Below the pieces are notes generated by a model, which saw only the letters and a program-made list of their open reading frames with translations, was not told where the DNA came from and ran no database searches. A DNA stretch of 52,155 bases, from positions 290,784 through 342,938 of the forward strand of contig BFEA01000048.1 in assembly GCA_003427395.1 (NCBI GenBank), read 5' to 3'. This DNA is from Chara braunii (Eukaryota; Streptophyta; Charophyceae; Charales; Characeae). Positions 39,590 through 51,070 of the stretch are shown here, piece after piece (within the stretch, counting starts at the first letter, position 1; every line of letters starts with the position of its first letter). The translations under genes and the position numbers were made by a program.

Positions 39590-40660
39590 GATATGCAATA
39601 CAATGCAAAATGCAATGCAGTGCGATGGAAAGCAAATGAACGAGTAAGAGAAGGTTGTGCCTGTTCGACTGCCTGAGTGGGTGCATGCTCAGCCATTGTG
39701 AGGATGAGAGCTCTGCGAGTTGCGGGCCAGTCTCTGTTGTCGTTCCCAGCATCCTCGCTGTATCATGTTGTGTTTCCACCCCGACTTCCCATCGGTTCGC
39801 AGTCGGGCACTCCTTCATTCTTCCGTTCTGCACCCGATCGTCACTATAGCTTGCTGTTGTTCACTCCATCAATTTTTTGTGAAGGGCGGCCCTTGTTGCT
39901 TCACTCTACTCGATGCCCAGCCAGGTCTTCATAGGAGCAGAGCCACATTATTTTCAGGGATGAGGGGGGGGGGGGGAGACGGGGTTGTCTGACAATGGCA
40001 TTGTTGAGCGCATCAGCTCCCGTCTTTTAGCAAGCGCGGGAGCCCTCCCGGCTATCTCACGCAGGAGGAAAAAAAAAAAACATTAACAAGAGACAACTTG
40101 GGAACGATATATAACAACCCCACGAGCCACCGAAATGGTCGCGGTGGCATCGCTCCTTCGCCGCTCTAGCCAGGTGTGTCAGTTGTACATCCCTCGGTCC
40201 CCTACGATAGGATAGGTTTCCGCGGGGCACATCTTGCCTTCCCTGATGGGCTGTCACCACCCTCATGGGCGTATTCGAACCGAACTACTGACCCACGTGC
40301 GAAAGTTTTTACATGCAATTGCAAAGGTAGGTCAACCGAGGGTGTTGACTCGTTCATTAGAGTATAGGTACGCTTGGTTAACGATAAGTAGATCCGAATG
40401 TTGTTTGTTCGCTAGGGCACTGATCTCCTAGGTACGAAACAAACGTCGGTCGACTAGGAAGGTGTCTCAACCAAACGTGAAGCCCATAAAATAATCATAG
40501 TCTCTTTAAACACCAGTTGAAAAAAAATTATAACAACCACTTATATTTACTTCATAAGAAAATGGTCGTAGTTAAGAGGAAGGTATATCCAATATGAAAT
40601 GATAACTAAAAAAAAACAAATCATCATATGATACATTTAATAACACAATATCAAAATAAA
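39590..40660. other. No gene seen
   Basis: Mixed sequence with a G run (39964-39976) and A runs (40069-40080). Becomes AT-rich after 40480. No supported feature. Confidence 0.35.
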
Positions 40661-40735
40661 ATCCGACCGCCCCGGGTCGAACTCACAAAACAATCATAGA
40701 ACCGCCAACGAGGAGTTAGCTACCAAAAATGATAT
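40661..40735 (-). other. Possible tRNA-like relic or SINE head
   Basis: On the - strand, TAGCTAACTCCTCG resembles an A box and, about 45 bp on, GAGTTCGACCC resembles a B box. It does not fold as a complete tRNA. Weak. Confidence 0.25.
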
Positions 40736-41960
40736 TGATGCAGCCGACAAGGTAATCAACTGCCTTAGTTCTGACTTGATGAGATGCGTTGTCAAAGTTA
40801 TCCATTTAACCTACCGCCGACTTAAGACCAGGCACACATACTCATCTTCATATATTTTTAATCTTTTCGGATAACCGATTACTTTGCAAATGATTCTCGA
40901 TCAGGTGCATTGCTTGAAGTGTTGCATGTCTCTCCCTCTAGGAAGCGGCATGGGGTACTCCTCCTCCTCCCCCGAGCACAAGACTCGGATCTCAGAAGTC
41001 AGACCGTCTCCACCGAATCAGCAAAGTACCCCCCCGTAGAAACGGTTCACTCTGGGTCGATAACAGGGTTGTCTCCTAAAGCAACGAACCCCCACCGAGA
41101 TGCTTCATGAAGACAGAGGATGTGTCCACTCCAAGTAGCTTTCGAATATTCTCATTTCTCCTAAGTTCTGGGTAACTTTGACGAAAAGAGTTCGAGGAGA
41201 TAAAAAATGACAATTATTTTGTAAATGTACAAGTAAATAAAGTCGTTTCGACTCATTCGGGATAGAAAGGGTAATTATCGAGAAAAAAACTAAGTTTTCG
41301 TCTTCTTTATTTTTCGACACACATTGGATTAACCGCTTTCAAAACACACGCCCTTTTCATAACCAAACAGAGGTAAGTAGGAAGAAAACAATCCTTTTCC
41401 TTTTCTCCAATAGGCAAAATCAATCTCCTTTGCAAATATTTTTCTACCTACCTGCACACCAAGCCAAGCAACAAGTTCAAAAGAAAACAGTACAATCTCA
41501 TACTCGAGTCGAACATTCCCATTCATATGTAAACATGCATCCCCTTTACCTTTTCAACGAACATGAACAGGGTCAAGTAAGTGCGGGTTCACACATGTGT
41601 GAACGGAAATCTGAGTTAATCAACTGACCTTGAGTGAAGTAGTAAGTGGATCACTCAAGAAAGCCAAGTAATATATGAAAAAATTTGGTCACACAACTCA
41701 ACGAGTTGCGGCCTTCCCACCAAAAGGCGGTCCACGCCCTCTCTTGAATGCTCGAATGGACAAAAGTCGTGCAACCAAAAGAATACAATTGAGAAAGCTC
41801 TCTAGGAGGGTGCTCTCTCCTACACGTCCCATGCGGTCTCAACACAGTCCCAACGACACCTTGTCCGATCACAATAGCCACACCAACATGTCCGTCCCGA
41901 TCTCAAAATCAGTCTCATCTGGTTCCATAATGGGCCCTAGGCAATCCCGCGTCGTTGCCG
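40736..41960. other. No gene seen
   Basis: No convincing ORF or repeat. Confidence 0.3.
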
Positions 41961-42500
41961 CACCGCTGAATGGTTTTTGGCAAAAATAAAAAGTTTGCGT
42001 CGTGGATTTCAAAAATTACATCGGCCCTCCGGTGCCAAATGCCGCAAGTGTCAGCACCTCAACGGCCACACCACCAATGTCGTGCCACCATAATGTTACC
42101 ACCGCCGTCCAGAAACACTACCGTAAAAAAAAATACTCATTCGTGCACGTAAAAAAATAAATGAGGGGTTGTCGCTCACCGTGCCGTCAAAATCGGTACC
42201 AAAGTTGTTCAGCAGCACCGCCACTAGCTCATACACCACAGCGGAAGGGCCCACTGTGCCACAAAATTTTGGCAGCACTACCCCTCAAAAACAGTAGCGT
42301 CGACGTTGTCGTGTCCCTATTGAGAATGTCGTCGTTGGCGTGTAGCCAATCGAACAACACCTCCCCCTTGAAATAAACCAATCTCGTCGAGCCAGCACTC
42401 CGACGGCACAATCCCACTGAAAAAACACAGCGTCGACGCGACGACACTTCGTCGGCACAACCCCACTAAAACGGAGATGCGGCCAGGCTGCCACATTGCC
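41960..42500. repeat. Degenerate tandem array
   Basis: Repeated variants of GCACAACCCCACTAAAA / GGCACAATCCCACTGAAAA / GTGCCACAAAATTTTGG with GCGTCGACG between them, at irregular spacing of roughly 60-70 bp. Very diverged. Confidence 0.45.
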
Positions 42501-43234
42501 GCAAACTGGCTCAGGACTCTAGCTCCACCTAAAGCAACATTGCCTCCTCTCAACTCTTTAACTCCTCCAGCTTGTTCTCCAACTTGCATACCTTCTCCAG
42601 CTTGCTTTTCCAAACCCTCTTCCAGCAAACCTCCAACACTCCTCCAGCTGCCTCATCGCTGCCTCAAAGCTCCTTCAAGGACCACTGTATACCCCTAACC
42701 TTATACTAGGTCACCGTTTCAGCGTGCCTCTACCTGGGTTAGTCCCTCTTGATATAGTCATGGAGGAGAAAAAACTCCGTTGCTTTAGTTATGGGCTCAT
42801 GTCTTTCTTTCTCCGTTTCAGTTCTTGTTGTTAAGTCCAGAAATCGCTTTGTGATTGTCACTTGTCACATTTTGCTTACTTCCTCTGCTGAAATCCTGGA
42901 GCTCAAGTTGTTGTAGCTTCGTATTGACACTCATAACTTTCATTTTTTTTTAGATCTGGTTGACCTCATGCATATATGCATAGAGCTCTCTGCAGGCCTA
43001 TGCATACCATGGTGATGGCATCAAGTAGCCTCACGAGGCTTTGGAGCGATGGTCCATAGTAGCCTCTCTTTCATCTCAGTCCCTATGGAGTTGGGCCTTC
43101 GATTGGTTCTTCAATGACCTCAATTCAAGGACGAATGACCACGGCTATGTTCCCCGTATATAAAAAAAATCCGTAGCCAATGGCTGCTGCTAAGTTTCCT
43201 GGCAGCCATTGACAACTTTTCCTTGTCTGGCGTC
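42501..43234. other. No gene seen
   Basis: Mixed sequence. A short palindromic stretch ATGCATATATGCAT at about 42969. Confidence 0.3.
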
Positions 43235-43350
43235 CGTTCTAACAGGTGCCAGCTAAGTGCTAAGGTTGGGAGGGGAACAATCAACTCGTGATATTCACGA
43301 ATTCAAGTCCCGACAGGCTGAGAGGGGGTGCGAAAAGTAGCCCATCTTTG

Positions 43351-43380
<30 letters not shown>
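43235..43380 (+). mobile_element. Possible SINE
   Basis: An A-box-like TGCCAGCTAAGTGCTAAGG and a B-box-like AATTCAAGTCCC about 45 bp apart, followed by a T run at 43351-43380. Weaker than the SINE at 13400; the T run may instead be the poly(A) of a - strand element. Confidence 0.3.
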
Positions 43381-43385
<5 letters not shown>

Positions 43386-43462
43386 CAACATGCTTTTTCG
43401 GCGGCTGGAAATTAGTCATACTTTTTTGGCGGGAACGCATGTTCACCGCAACATAGATCTCG

Positions 43463-43464
<2 letters not shown>

Positions 43465-43500
<36 letters not shown>

Positions 43501-43800
43501 CCCGAGATGATGCTAGGGGCGATGATAAGAGCAGGCACCCCTAGCAATCTCGGGAGGGCTCCATCTATTGGTGGGGAGCGGCAGCTGCTGGAAAGCGGGT
43601 CCAGCGTCCCTAAACATTAGAAGTCGAATGATTGAACCCTTGAAGAGGCACAAGCATTTATTGTATGAGCAGCATTGATTGCCCTCCTGCGAGAGGATTG
43701 ACTGCCCATAACAACCCTAGGACCCTCACCCTATCCTGATCAACTACCATGGCAATTCTTTGACATGAGAAGGGGAGATAGATTTGGACAAAGTCTACGT
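43465..43800 (-). mobile_element. Structured LINE 3' tail, copy k
   Basis: Poly(T) 43465-43492, AACAACAACCCGAGAT, hairpin arms GCTAGGGG (43512-43519) and CCCCTAGC (43538-43545) within a longer stem CCCGAGAT/ATCTCGGG, core to 43610, then GCAGCATTGATTGCCC as in the LINE-2 3' region. Confidence 0.8.
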
Positions 43801-44540
43801 TCACTATGACACACTTATCTAGGGTTGCCCACACCAGTATGTCCCCCACAATCCTAGTTAGCAGCAAAATCACGCAAGTGGGGAAGGCACTGTTACAAAA
43901 CAATTCAAAGTTACATACCCACGTAGCAGGACACAAGACATTCGCATAAACAGCCCTGATGCATGACCCCACTGCACCTCTTGCCCTGCCACGTGGAAGA
44001 AACCTATGTATGTATCAAAAGATATGTGCCCACCAGCAAATCTTATCAATCGAAGTCACACTCAAGCGGGAAAAAGTTGAGGAAAGTCAAATCGCAATAC
44101 CCACGTGGCAAAGCACAGATCATTCGCATAAGCAGCCCCGATGTCGATCCTCTCAGCACCTCCTGCCCTGCCACGCGGCCAATTCCTATGTTTATAGAAG
44201 TGTAAGAAAAGCTAAGATCGCCAATTCCACATGGCAAATCAATGAACAAACACATGAGCAAACCCTACCAGCAGTGTTGCTACGATGCCACAGACAGATG
44301 CGATAAAGTCTACCAATCACCTTCAACCCTATCCGACCCGGCAATCTGACATTTTCTATCCTACCCCTTGGCGCCCCCATCCCACTCCTTGTTCCCTCAC
44401 ACACCCTTCCAGTTTACAGAACACTCCATTCAACCGACCCACTCGCTCTTCCCCCAATCAACACTGGAAAACCGGAAGATGGAAAACAAAAGGAGAGGGA
44501 GGGAAGGGGGGGGGAAAAATGCCCATTCGCACTTACCACA
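43801..44540. other. No gene seen; repeated short motif
   Basis: TGCCACGTGG/GCCACGCGG-type motifs recur at about 43987, 44096 and 44170, with CATTCGCATAA nearby each time: a loose direct repeat. No ORF. Confidence 0.35.
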
Positions 44541-44542
44541 CC

Positions 44543-44576
44543 GTCAGTGTTGTTGTTGTTATTGTTATTGTTGTTG

Positions 44577-44608
<32 letters not shown>

Positions 44609-44617
44609 GGTGGTGGC
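44543..44617. repeat. (TTG)n/(TGG)n microsatellite
   Basis: TTG triplets (with ATTG variants) pass into TGG triplets. Confidence 0.95.
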
Positions 44618-45180
44618 ATGTGCATATGTCAGCGTCTTAGCCGTAGGCACCATTGGTATGAATGATGTTGCTTAATAAACAATTCGTTCAACAAAAACTT
44701 CAAAAAAAAATCCCACATGTGGGCTAGGTGCCCTCCTACCCATAAACAAAAAATCCAAAGTAAAAAAAAATCATTTCGGCCATGAAAAATTATTGGCGCG
44801 AAGTGAAAAATCTGAGTTTTTCAAAATTTTGATCCCGGGCTCCCCTTTTGTTTCTTTTTGTGATCTTTTTTTTTTTTTCCTGCTGGCCTCAGCAAATGGT
44901 CACCTCACCCTCGCGGCCCATTAGTGCAACATGGAACTGTCGAAATACAGCCTCAACATCGAATCCACATGCAAAGATGGAAACACATTCATTCTCCCTT
45001 CCTCCCCATATCCGTTTGAAATACAGACTGAAGATTGAATCCAAAAGCAGCAAGGTGCCTTCATTCCCTTAGAAGGCACAACGGAGATTCACCTCCTCCT
45101 AAAACACGGGGAGTCTGGTCGTAGTCTTAACAAATACATAGTATAACAATCTTTTAAGTTTCCCTCTTGATAGTGGCGTT
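44618..45180. other. No gene seen
   Basis: Short A and T runs; no supported feature. Confidence 0.3.
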
Positions 45181-45911
45181 TTTTTGTGTCCGGTTCTTTT
45201 CTTCTTGGAAATGGTTTTGGATACCTGTCGCGTTACCTTCGTTGTCTGGACCTTACCGGACCTGACCTACAATGGTTTGAGGTACCCTTTCAGAGTTTGC
45301 AGTATAGTTTTTGTTCCGTGATGTTTTGTTTTTGTTTTTTGGCCACATTCGCACGTTATTCGAATGGGTCTACGATGCATGCTACGCTTGGGACTGAGTA
45401 CCGCCTGACCTTCGGCGGTTCTTGGGTACTCTACTACTTTTCGTGCTTCCTGAGCTTGCGGGTTTCCGACCTTCGACACTATATACCTCCGCCAGGGACG
45501 CATTCTGCCTCTCACTTTCACACTTCCTTTCAGAATGTGCTGTGGTGGTTGAATGTAGCAGAGGTGATGTCGTTGTGAGGGTGGGCAGTGTACAATTGCT
45601 GAGTTGGTATGCTCAGGTTTGCGCTTTGTATCACTATCTAGTGCGCTCTCTCGAATTGTTGTACTCTTCAGCTGTCTATGGGGCGAGTGTCTCTGTGCCT
45701 TGTGGGTTTTTTGTTTGTGTTATATGCGTTGTGCAGGTTCTTTCTCGGATCCTCGACACGAAAAGCGTCTGCATCACTTCTTAGCTTCTTGGATTCGCTG
45801 GCTGGGTTTCAGTTGTTCGCGAATGTTCTTTATTTTCCCGTCGTTTATCTAGTTCGATATACTTCAGGTTTTGATTGGTTTCCGACTCGTACTTTGCGTT
45901 ACTGTGTCTAG
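45181..45911 (+). other. T/G-rich segment with hydrophobic open frames
   Basis: Three overlapping + strand frames (45186-45578, 45422-45784, 45678-45911) are open and very hydrophobic. This follows from a strong T bias on the + strand, so I do not call a gene. The same composition returns at 46878-47210 beyond an inserted LINE tail, so both parts may once have been one unit. Confidence 0.3.
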
Positions 45912-46013
45912 GATGAAGATATATGTAGGGATTGGATAGCTATAATAAAGGAGGCAAGGCATACAAAATGGTCTCCATCGAGCAATGATTGGTGTTGTTG
46001 ATCACCTCGTGGT

Positions 46014-46017
<4 letters not shown>

Positions 46018-46049
<32 letters not shown>

Positions 46050-46330
46050 AGTCCCTTGTGCAAGACATCTATCCTAGTGGTGGTTAAAGAACCACTGGAA
46101 TTGAGGCTTTGCCTGGTTGGCCGCTCCATCTATTGGTGGGGAGCATCACCTGCTGGAAACCGGGTCCAACGTCCCCTTAAATACATCTTTGAAGCAGTAT
46201 GAAACAGAATGACAAAGAATGGAACAAAATGAATCTGTAAAGGCAGAAGACACACCTGCCAGCATTGATTGCTCTGGATTCTAGAGGATTTATTGGACAG
46301 GATATTGAAGGGTGTTGATGATGTCAAAAA
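46018..46330 (-). mobile_element. LINE 3' tail, copy l (second subfamily, longer)
   Basis: Poly(T) 46018-46044, CATCTATCCTAGTGGTGGTT, a hairpin formed with AACCACT, GGAATTGAGGC, shared core to 46176, then CCTGCCAGCATTGATTGC further upstream in element terms. Confidence 0.8.
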
Positions 46331-46552
46331 TTCTCCACTCCCGCTGTGGAGGCGGGTCTTGCCTCCCTGGTCAGGAGACACCATGGGGCCACAGGGGGGC
46401 ACCAACGGGACCATACGTCTCCCTGCCCTACTCTGGGCCAACCGTCCTTAAACCGTGGGGTGTCTGTTCTCGGATTCGGGATAATTCGGAATGATGGAGA
46501 AAAAATAAGAATGAAAAATGAAGAGGTGAGAAAGTGATGAGGCTAGATGGTT
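46331..46552. other. No gene seen
   Basis: Flank between two tail-type repeats. Confidence 0.3.
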
Positions 46553-46700
46553 GTGCTGGAAATCGGGTTCAGCGTCCCATTGGTCCTCGCATGGTTTAGC
46601 CCTATTCTCTACCTCACCAGTTGAAACCGGGTCCACCGTTCTATGATTGCTCCGGATTCCTCAAGTCGTGCTGGAAACCGGGTCCAGCGTCCCATGGTGT
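46553..46700. repeat. Three partial tail cores
   Basis: GTGCTGGAAATCGGGTTCAG (46553), TTGAAACCGGGTCCACCG (46620) and GTGCTGGAAACCGGGTCCAG (46669), each followed by CGT(C/T)C-like sequence, at intervals of 50-65 bp without the rest of the tail. Confidence 0.7.
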
Positions 46701-48471
46701 CCATTACTTAAGTCCAAACATAAGTCCAAACCGGTCTCCTACTGGACACCTAGCCCTCTCTGGTCGTTCTCTTTGAGTCAACCTCTTCGACAACCGACCT
46801 AGACAATCCCTTGTAAGATTTCCATTAGGGTTAACGAGTGGGGGGGGAAGGGGTATGGGAAGCCTCTACGCTGTCTGATGCAGTTTTGTACTTTTTGGAT
46901 GCGTTACTATTTTGCGTACGTAATGATGTGTCTTTCCGGGTGTATTTTTTTCATCGTCTCATTTGTCGTTGTCTTTGCTAGGCAGTTTTTCTTTTTGAAA
47001 TGCACGACCTCTTATGAGTTTGCAAATAGGTTGGCTTTATTGAGTTTTTGGTTAGGCAAAATTAGTAAATGTGTGTCAGTGTACTGGTTGACGGTTTTGT
47101 CTTTTTCGTCTCCTCCGTTTTCGTTTACTCTTCCTTCCTTTCTCGTTGCTTCGTCCACTCAATTTCTTTTTTTAAGGGGAGTACTTGTGATTGCTCTCGT
47201 TTTTCTTTGACGATTCTCCTTGCCCAGTAGACATAGCGACCAATGTTGCATTTTTTATAATCAGGCCACTTCTGGCGACCAGAAAACCAACAAGCTGTCA
47301 CACAAGATTTTATTGAACTTTTGCAATAAATAATAAATAAATAATGCAAATCTCTTCCTGTTGTGTGCATCCGGCTTCGAGCGAGACCCTTCAATTGTGG
47401 TCTACGTCGGTCCCCAGTCTTAGGAATCTTTGCTTGTGATTCGGAACAACAAATACAATTATGCAGTTAATTAATTAAAATAAAATATATAGCACATTAG
47501 AATTGTCAAATTTTAGTAATTGAGAACTGTGAAAAGATCAACATATAGCATAACATCAAACAATGTCCATGAAACAAGATCAAGACTGATAATAATATCA
47601 GAAAGTACAGATGGAAGGACATGGCCAAGTCCTCTCTCTCCCTCTCCAGTCTCATTCTCAATCTCTCATTTAACCATACATCTCTTGAGCCTTGAGCCAC
47701 ATCTATATACCTCTTAAGATTGTGGCCTAGTGATATAGAGTCATCTAAAGGCTATAAATTCCGAATACGTTCATCCAACACGAAAGATTCGAAAATAAAA
47801 CGTAGCACAAAATTTATCCCATTGAGTAAGAAAATATGGTATGGGTAAGATCTCATCGCCTCGAGTGTAGAAACTATAAACGTTCAGTCACTGCCTTATT
47901 ATAGTCAATCTCAGTTGGCAAGACATACCTTTTGGCCAGGTCAACCAGATCCCCCAATACGAACAAACAATGAGGTAGAAAGGGACCGAACGCCTACGGT
48001 AGTCAGAGTATAACTTAGGACCAAAGCTATAAATCAACTTTGTTTCCTCGTGAAGCATTCTTGCTCTCTCCTCAATATACCGTGTTGATGTAACCCAAGC
48101 TGAATCGAAGTGTTCATGAGTCTTTTTACTCTTCTTCATATAAATCCTCAGATATTGGATAGTTTTTTCTCAAACTCGGTAAGGACCATGAAGATTGACA
48201 AATCTCCTTGCTCGAAACCAACTGCATTGACCTATAAGTAATGAAAATCATGCTTGGAAGTTATTCTGTTGAGATTGGTCAAGACTGACCCATTGATCGG
48301 AAATGACTTAGTTGTACTCATGGGCCGAGATGGGTACTGAAGTCGATCTGAATATCTATGATGAAAGCATTATTGATTGATTGATGTTAATCTGATAACA
48401 GATTGGTAAAGATTTTGTGATGATTAGTTTTTATTGTTGTTCTTAGTTGCAAAGGTATAGGAACAGTGGAA
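46701..48471. other. No gene supported
   Basis: Contains a T-rich hydrophobic frame on + (46878-47210, 110 codons) and an 83-codon - strand frame (48139-47888) with no recognisable domain. Otherwise AT-rich intergenic-type sequence. Confidence 0.3.
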
Positions 48472-48690
48472 CTGCCATTTCATTAAAATGAACATCTTTT
48501 ATTTTTTGAACGAAATTGAAACCGATTTTTTTTTTCCAAAACTCGTCAAAATTTGTTGTCCCTGAGGGTCCGGCGTTTGTAAAACGTTGGACCCTCAGGA
48601 ACAACAAATTTTGACGAGTTTTCGACCAAAAAACTCGGTTTCAATTTCGTTCAAAAAATAAAAAATGTTCATTTTGACGAAATGGTCGTT
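48472..48690. mobile_element. Fold-back (MITE-like) element
   Basis: Two arms of about 107-109 bp are nearly perfect reverse complements, centred near 48580 with only about 3 unpaired bases (GGCGTTT-GTA-AAACGTT). The sequence has no coding capacity. Flanks suggest no clear target duplication. Confidence 0.85.
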
Positions 48691-48839
48691 TAGGATAGTT
48701 CACTTTGAAACTGCCAAGAAAAATCGGACCGGGCGCATGAGAGGATATTCAGAGACGTTTCAAGCTATGTCAAGAGTTACCTGTTTGAACTGATACCAAT
48801 AGTAGTATTGAATGCAAGAGAGTCAATTGGAGACAGTCG

Positions 48840-49360
48840 CTCTTTGACAACCTCAACATACTGGACGAGGATGGTGATCCCTTCTCGTTATCAACAAACT
48901 CACGTTGGCTTACTTGGGCAAAAAAATCCAGTTTTACGGTGGGGGACCTGTGGGACCCGCACAAAGGAGACTGGGTCACGACTGATCAGTTACAACTCAA
49001 GCTGAAATACACCAAAAATGTGGAGGACAAAGCTTTCAAACTAAGGGGGACTCTTCCCTTAATGTGGTGGCTAGCCCTCAAGGAGGGCCCCACAGTTCGC
49101 AGGATGACTGGGTGATTAGGCATGCAGACCTGCCCCTCCCACTCACAGTATTTAGGGTCCAACAAAACAAAGACGGGTTGTGTTATTGGACGTATATAAC
49201 CCTGTCCTGCTAGGAGCCAGATTTTTCGAACTCCCATGAAACGAAAATCTGGACGGTAATGAAAGTTGGGTGCGCCTCATTCGCATATGTGTGGTAGGGG
49301 ACCACCAGAAGGGCTTCTTTGTGTACGAGCCCACAATGCCACTTGCCATGTTACTACGTG
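48840..49360 (+). pseudogene. Eroded LINE-2-type ORF2 piece
   Basis: The frame reads WLTWAKKSSFTVGDLWD, HKGDWVTTDQLQLKLKY and LALKEGPTVRR, matching the connecting region of LINE-2 (WQGWVKKGVTRIHDIW, KEWIGPDQLREKLRYW, RRGPIL). It is then broken by stops and shifts. An old isolated piece next to the fold-back element. Confidence 0.7.
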
Positions 49361-49494
49361 ACACCTACGGCCACAATCGCGGACAATCTGACCGACGTGG
49401 CCAAAAAAGTCGGCCACGGCTGTGGCCATGAGGCCTAGTTTGCGTTCCAATTATTTTTTCGAGGTAAAAAAATACGTGAAAAAAACATAAAAAT

Positions 49495-49541
49495 ATGGGG
49501 TTGTAGGGTTTGCAAAACCCTACAAAACCCTACAACCCCAT
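49495..49541. repeat. Short palindrome
   Basis: ATGGGGTTGTAGGGTTT is mirrored by AAACCCTACAACCCCAT around a 13-nt centre that repeats part of the arm, in AT-rich surroundings whose ends are also roughly complementary. Confidence 0.8.
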
Positions 49542-49711
49542 AATTTTATTTTTTGAATTTAACTTCGTTTACGAATTTAAAAAAAAATGAAAAACAAAAG
49601 ACCATTACAAAGAAAAAAACTAAAAATAAAATCAAATAAAGCAAGAAATTTGTTTTCTCATTTTTTTAATGACTGATATGGAATTAGAGTCCTAAAAATT
49701 TTGCACAGGTA

Positions 49712-49930
49712 ATTTTTTTTTTTCTTCGTCGTCGTCTTCTTTTTCTTCTTTGCTGTTTTTTTTTCCCCTTCTTCGCTGTTTTTTTCTTCTGCTGCTTCTT
49801 TGCTGTTTTTTTTCCTTCTTATTTTCTTCTTCTTCCTTGGTGTTTTTTTTTCCCTTCATGTTCTTTTCCTTCTTTTTCTTCTTCTTCTTTTTCTTCTTCC
49901 CCTCTTCCTTCTTCCTCTTCTTTTTCTTCG
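49712..49930. repeat. TTC-rich polypyrimidine tract
   Basis: About 220 bp of T/C with CTTCTT and TTTGCTGTTTTTT repeats. Confidence 0.85.
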
Positions 49931-50275
49931 AGCAATTCGGCGACTGTGGTCAGAACATGGAAATATACACTGCCGCACTCTTTTGTGTGCGCGATTGTAT
50001 GTGTGTGTGTCTGGTGAGATGAGTCCACTACACCTTGTGATGCAACGAGCCGCGTTTATATAAGACACAACATAAATGACGTCAATAGCACAGACATCAC
50101 AACATCAAATGAATCACACCCTGATCCAACCGGATATTCCATTCGACTGGGTATGCACGATCTCACTAACTTCCCTAAAAAGACATAAGGACTGGAGCCC
50201 CAGGGCACTAAGCCGTGAGCTGAAACAAACAATACGCAACAACTAGGGGAAGGCAGAAAAAAAACAGTGAGGGAA
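49931..50275. other. No gene seen
   Basis: Nothing supported. Confidence 0.3.
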
Positions 50276-50480
50276 AAAGGCATGCGGCATCAACAAAGGG
50301 GGAAGGCTGGGGGGCAAGGGGGAGGCGGGTGGGCAGACAGACAACATGCCGCAAAGCAAACAGCACAAGGTAGCAAAGCATGTAGGTTGGAGGGCATGGG
50401 GGAGGCTGGTGGGCAGACAAACAACATAAAACATCAAAGCACATTAGGTGAAAGGCATGGGGTAGAGGGATGGGCAAGCA
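50276..50480. repeat. Degenerate minisatellite
   Basis: About three units of roughly 60-85 bp, each with GGCATGGGG(G)AGG-like then GGTGGGCAGACA(A)ACAAC and GCAAAGC. Confidence 0.6.
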
Positions 50481-50780
50481 AACAACGTAAGGCTACGAGG
50501 GAAACAATAGCAAGACAAACGACGACAATGCAAAAACAACACCCCAAAAAAATACAAGTACAAACAAGGAAAAAACTGAAAAAAATAAATAAACAGATGA
50601 TGAAAGATTGTTTCGCCGGAGTTGCACCGACGCATCAGGAGGCTGGACCCTCGACAATCTGCATAATCTCCGTATTTGATGGTTTGGGTCAGAAACCCTT
50701 TGACCCTTGTTGAAAGGACTATTCCCAAGCGAAACAAAGTAGCGGGCAGCAACCCTGTGGAACACCAGGCAACACAATAG
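50481..50780. other. No gene seen
   Basis: Contains a small hairpin GGGTC...GACCC at about 50686-50706. No ORF supported. Confidence 0.3.
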
Positions 50781-51070
50781 AGACAACACGGCTGTGCAAC
50801 GCCAAAAAACGACTTGCAAGGAACGACATGGCACGCAGGACATGCAGCGCGACAACTGTGTAGTGAAGCATAAGGCAACCACACTGCAAGGGACGACAGG
50901 ACGAGCAGACCAGCAACTCGGCAACTGTGGAGTGAAGCACAAGGCACCCACAACAAGGCAATTAACCAACAAGGCCTGCAAGAGGCAAACACGGAAGGCA
51001 CAGTCAGCGGAAGGGTAGCAAGGCAACGGAGCAGCGAAGCTCAAGGCACACCAAAAACACGGTGACACCA
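50781..51070. repeat. Degenerate GCAAC/AAGGCA repeats
   Basis: GACAACTGTGTAGTGAAGCA and GGCAACTGTGGAGTGAAGCA, each followed by (T/C)AAGGCA(A/C)CCACA, then weaker repeats to 51070. The long - strand open frames here are a product of this Cys/Leu-coding repeat and not a gene. Confidence 0.6.

Noticed and set aside
40261-40345. B-box-like GGTTCGAATAC on the - strand
   Set aside because: No A box at tRNA distance and no cloverleaf.
43303-43500. Lys-rich small frame
   Set aside because: It is a translation of two poly(T) tracts.
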